From: Eudorina sp. 2006-703-Eu-15
Taxonomy: Eukaryota > Chlorophyta > Chlorophyceae > Chlamydomonadales > Volvocaceae
DNA length: 64,000 bases
Assembly (NCBI GenBank): GCA_003117195.1
Contig: BDSI01000019.1
Location: forward strand, 930,001 to 994,000
Reading direction: 5' to 3'
A model generated the notes under the pieces. That model was not told where the DNA came from. It saw nothing but the letters and a program-made list of their open reading frames with translations, and did not search any database. Positions 62,519 through 64,000 of this stretch are shown here, piece by piece; position 1 is the stretch's first letter; the number at the start of each line of letters is the position of its first letter. The translations under genes and the position numbers were made by a program.

Positions 62519-63042
62519 AGGCCCAGCAGCTGTTAACTTCCGCGCCAGGCCCAGCAGCTCTTGACTTCCGCGCCAGGCCCAGCAGCTCTTGACTTCCGCG
62601 CCAGGCCCAGCAGCTCTTGACTTCCGCGCCAGGCCCAGCAGCTCTTGACTTCCGCGCAGGCCCAGCAGGTCTTGACTTCCGCGCCAGGCCCAGCAGCTCT
62701 TAACTTCTGCGCAGGCCCAGCAGCTCTTGACTTCCGCGCCAGGCCCAGCAGCTCTTGACTTCCGCGCCAGGCCCAGCAGCTCTTGACTTCCGCGCCAGGC
62801 CCAGCAGCTCTTGACTTCCGCGCCAGGCCCAGCAGCTCTTGACTTCCGCGCCAGGCCCAGCAGCTCTTGACTTCCGCGCAGGCCCAGCAGCTCTTGATTT
62901 CCGCGCCAGGCCCAGCAGCTCTTGACTTCCGCGCCAGGCCCAGCAGCTCTTGACTTCCGCGCCAGGCCCAGCAGCTCTTGACTTCCGCGCAGGCCCAGCA
63001 GGTCTTGACTTCCGCGCCAGGCCCAGCAGCTCTTCCGCGCCA
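62519..63042 (+). repeat. 27/28-bp minisatellite, about 19 copies
   Basis: The unit is gcccagcagctcttgactt followed by ccgcgccag. About a quarter of the copies lack one C (cgcgcagg) and are 27 bp long. Variants (caggtc, ttaac, ttgatt) mark individual copies, and the last copy is truncated. The minus strand is open across the whole array because no frame of the unit has a stop. Confidence 0.97.
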
Positions 63043-64000
63043 GGGCGGACACCCGCCGCGCTCTCCCTCTCACCCTCCCAGTCACCCCCTCTCGGGCGCA
63101 GTCTCCGGCGGCAGCGGGGGAAGTGGGGGACTGCAGGGAGCGCGAGCCCGATTGGCTCTACCCCGGTTGGCCGCCGCAGCTGGAGATGATGGTGCAGGCC
63201 TAGCTACTTGGGAACGTCGGATGCGGATGGGGATGGCGGTGCGGGCGCGGGTGCCGCTGCCGGGAGGTGGCTGGGAGCGGCGGCATCCGCCTCTCCAACG
63301 GGCGCCGCTTTTCCGGCTGGGGGCTCCTCGGGGGGCCGCCAGAGGAAGGTCTGCCAGAGGCAGTGGCGGTGGGGGCGGCGACGGGTGCGGGGGAGGGGGC
63401 AGGACCCTAGGTATCGACAGAAGGCGCAGCGAGGGCGAGACCAAGTTGGAAGGGGGGTAGGGTATAGGAAATTGGTAGACATATTCATACTGCGCTGCAG
63501 CCAGAAGCGAATATCCGAGATCTCCAGCGAAGTGACGACGTCCACCTTGTAGGCCTTGACAAATACTGACTGAAGTACGGTAATTAACACCGAATTGAAA
63601 GAAAACCGCCTAATGCCAGTTCGGCCACGCGGCCGCTGAAGTGTCGGAAACGCTGGCGGCTGTTAAAATGCACACGAGCCCTAGCTCCCAACGTCAACCT
63701 AAAAGTCGAGCAGTAAGGTGAAAGAAGCTTAGTCTTCAATGATAGATTGTAAGTTGGAATAGTTGCTGTAAAGCTGACGGAGTAAGCTGACGGAAACGAG
63801 AACGCCGCGCTGCCATGGGGGATAGGGGGGTAGATAAGGGACAGAAGACGGAAGTGGTGGGGGGGAAGCCGGACGCCCCTCGCCGCCGCCCCCCGCGGTC
63901 GCAAGAACCCACACCAGCCCCCAGCGGGGACTCACCTCAATGTCAAGAAGGACGAGCGGGGGCCGGACAGTGCCCCTGCTGCCAGATGTACAACAAAGCG
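63043..64000. other. no firm gene; possible minus-strand coding near 63470-63590
   Basis: On the minus strand, 63470-63590 reads VKAYKVDVVTSLEISDIRFW with GC-biased third positions typical of coding DNA here. I find no splice donor that continues it and no family match. The remainder is G-rich low-complexity sequence. Confidence 0.2.

Noticed and set aside
62519..63042. CRISPR-like array
   Set aside because: Repeats are directly adjacent with no unique spacers, and the genome is eukaryotic.
62462..63085. 207-codon minus-strand frame
   Set aside because: It is produced by the stop-free 27/28-bp minisatellite.

Overview
This is nuclear DNA of a green alga, most likely a volvocine relative of Chlamydomonas. 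The evidence is GC-rich coding exons, many short GT-AG introns, TGTAA-type poly(A) signals, Ala/Pro/Ser-rich low-complexity sequence, many microsatellites, and a LINE fragment of the type seen in these algae. Genes are split into exons of 14 to 584 bp, so no single open frame shows a whole gene. I rebuilt four intron-containing genes and a repeated three-exon gene by joining exons with consistent splice phase.

Layout. 1-1000: possible Ala-rich coding sequence entering from the left. 2098-3728 (-): MOB1, a Mob/phocein kinase co-activator, six exons, 222 residues. 5545-8992 (+): a GT69 (CAP59/CMT1-like) glycosyltransferase with a C-terminal jacalin-like lectin domain, ten exons, 639 residues. 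10356-16322 (+): LL-diaminopimelate aminotransferase (DapL), the plastid lysine-pathway enzyme, fourteen exons, 438 residues.

The dominant structure starts inside DapL intron 8. A 10.06-10.07 kb block carrying DapL exons 9-14 plus about 7.5 kb of downstream DNA is present three times head to tail (13755-23814, 23815-33880, 33881-43950). A decayed fourth piece follows (43951 to about 45235) that keeps only exons 9 and 11. One complete DapL is therefore followed by two headless 3' halves and a relic without the catalytic-lysine exon. The three units differ almost only by single bases in G/C runs. Variant sharing suggests unequal crossing-over between DapL and the relic.

Each unit also carries a dispersed module: a minus-strand three-exon coiled-coil gene of unknown function, a plus-strand coil/Pro-rich reading frame, a glycosyltransferase-31-like fragment and a strong 74-bp hairpin. 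An independent, diverged copy of the module lies at 53.2-56.9 kb with the same three-exon structure, interrupted by a LINE 3' fragment and a CA tract.

46322-52491 (+): TRM11, catalytic subunit of the tRNA m2G10 methyltransferase, twelve exons, 504 residues, one intron apparently GC-AG. From 57 kb to the end I recognise no gene; this stretch holds minisatellites and microsatellites, including about 19 copies of a 27/28-bp repeat at 62519-63042.

The recognised genes are unrelated housekeeping or secretory functions (Hippo/MEN-type signalling, Golgi glycosylation, lysine synthesis, tRNA modification) and do not form one pathway. The unusual feature is the recent amplification of half a gene together with the repeated module.
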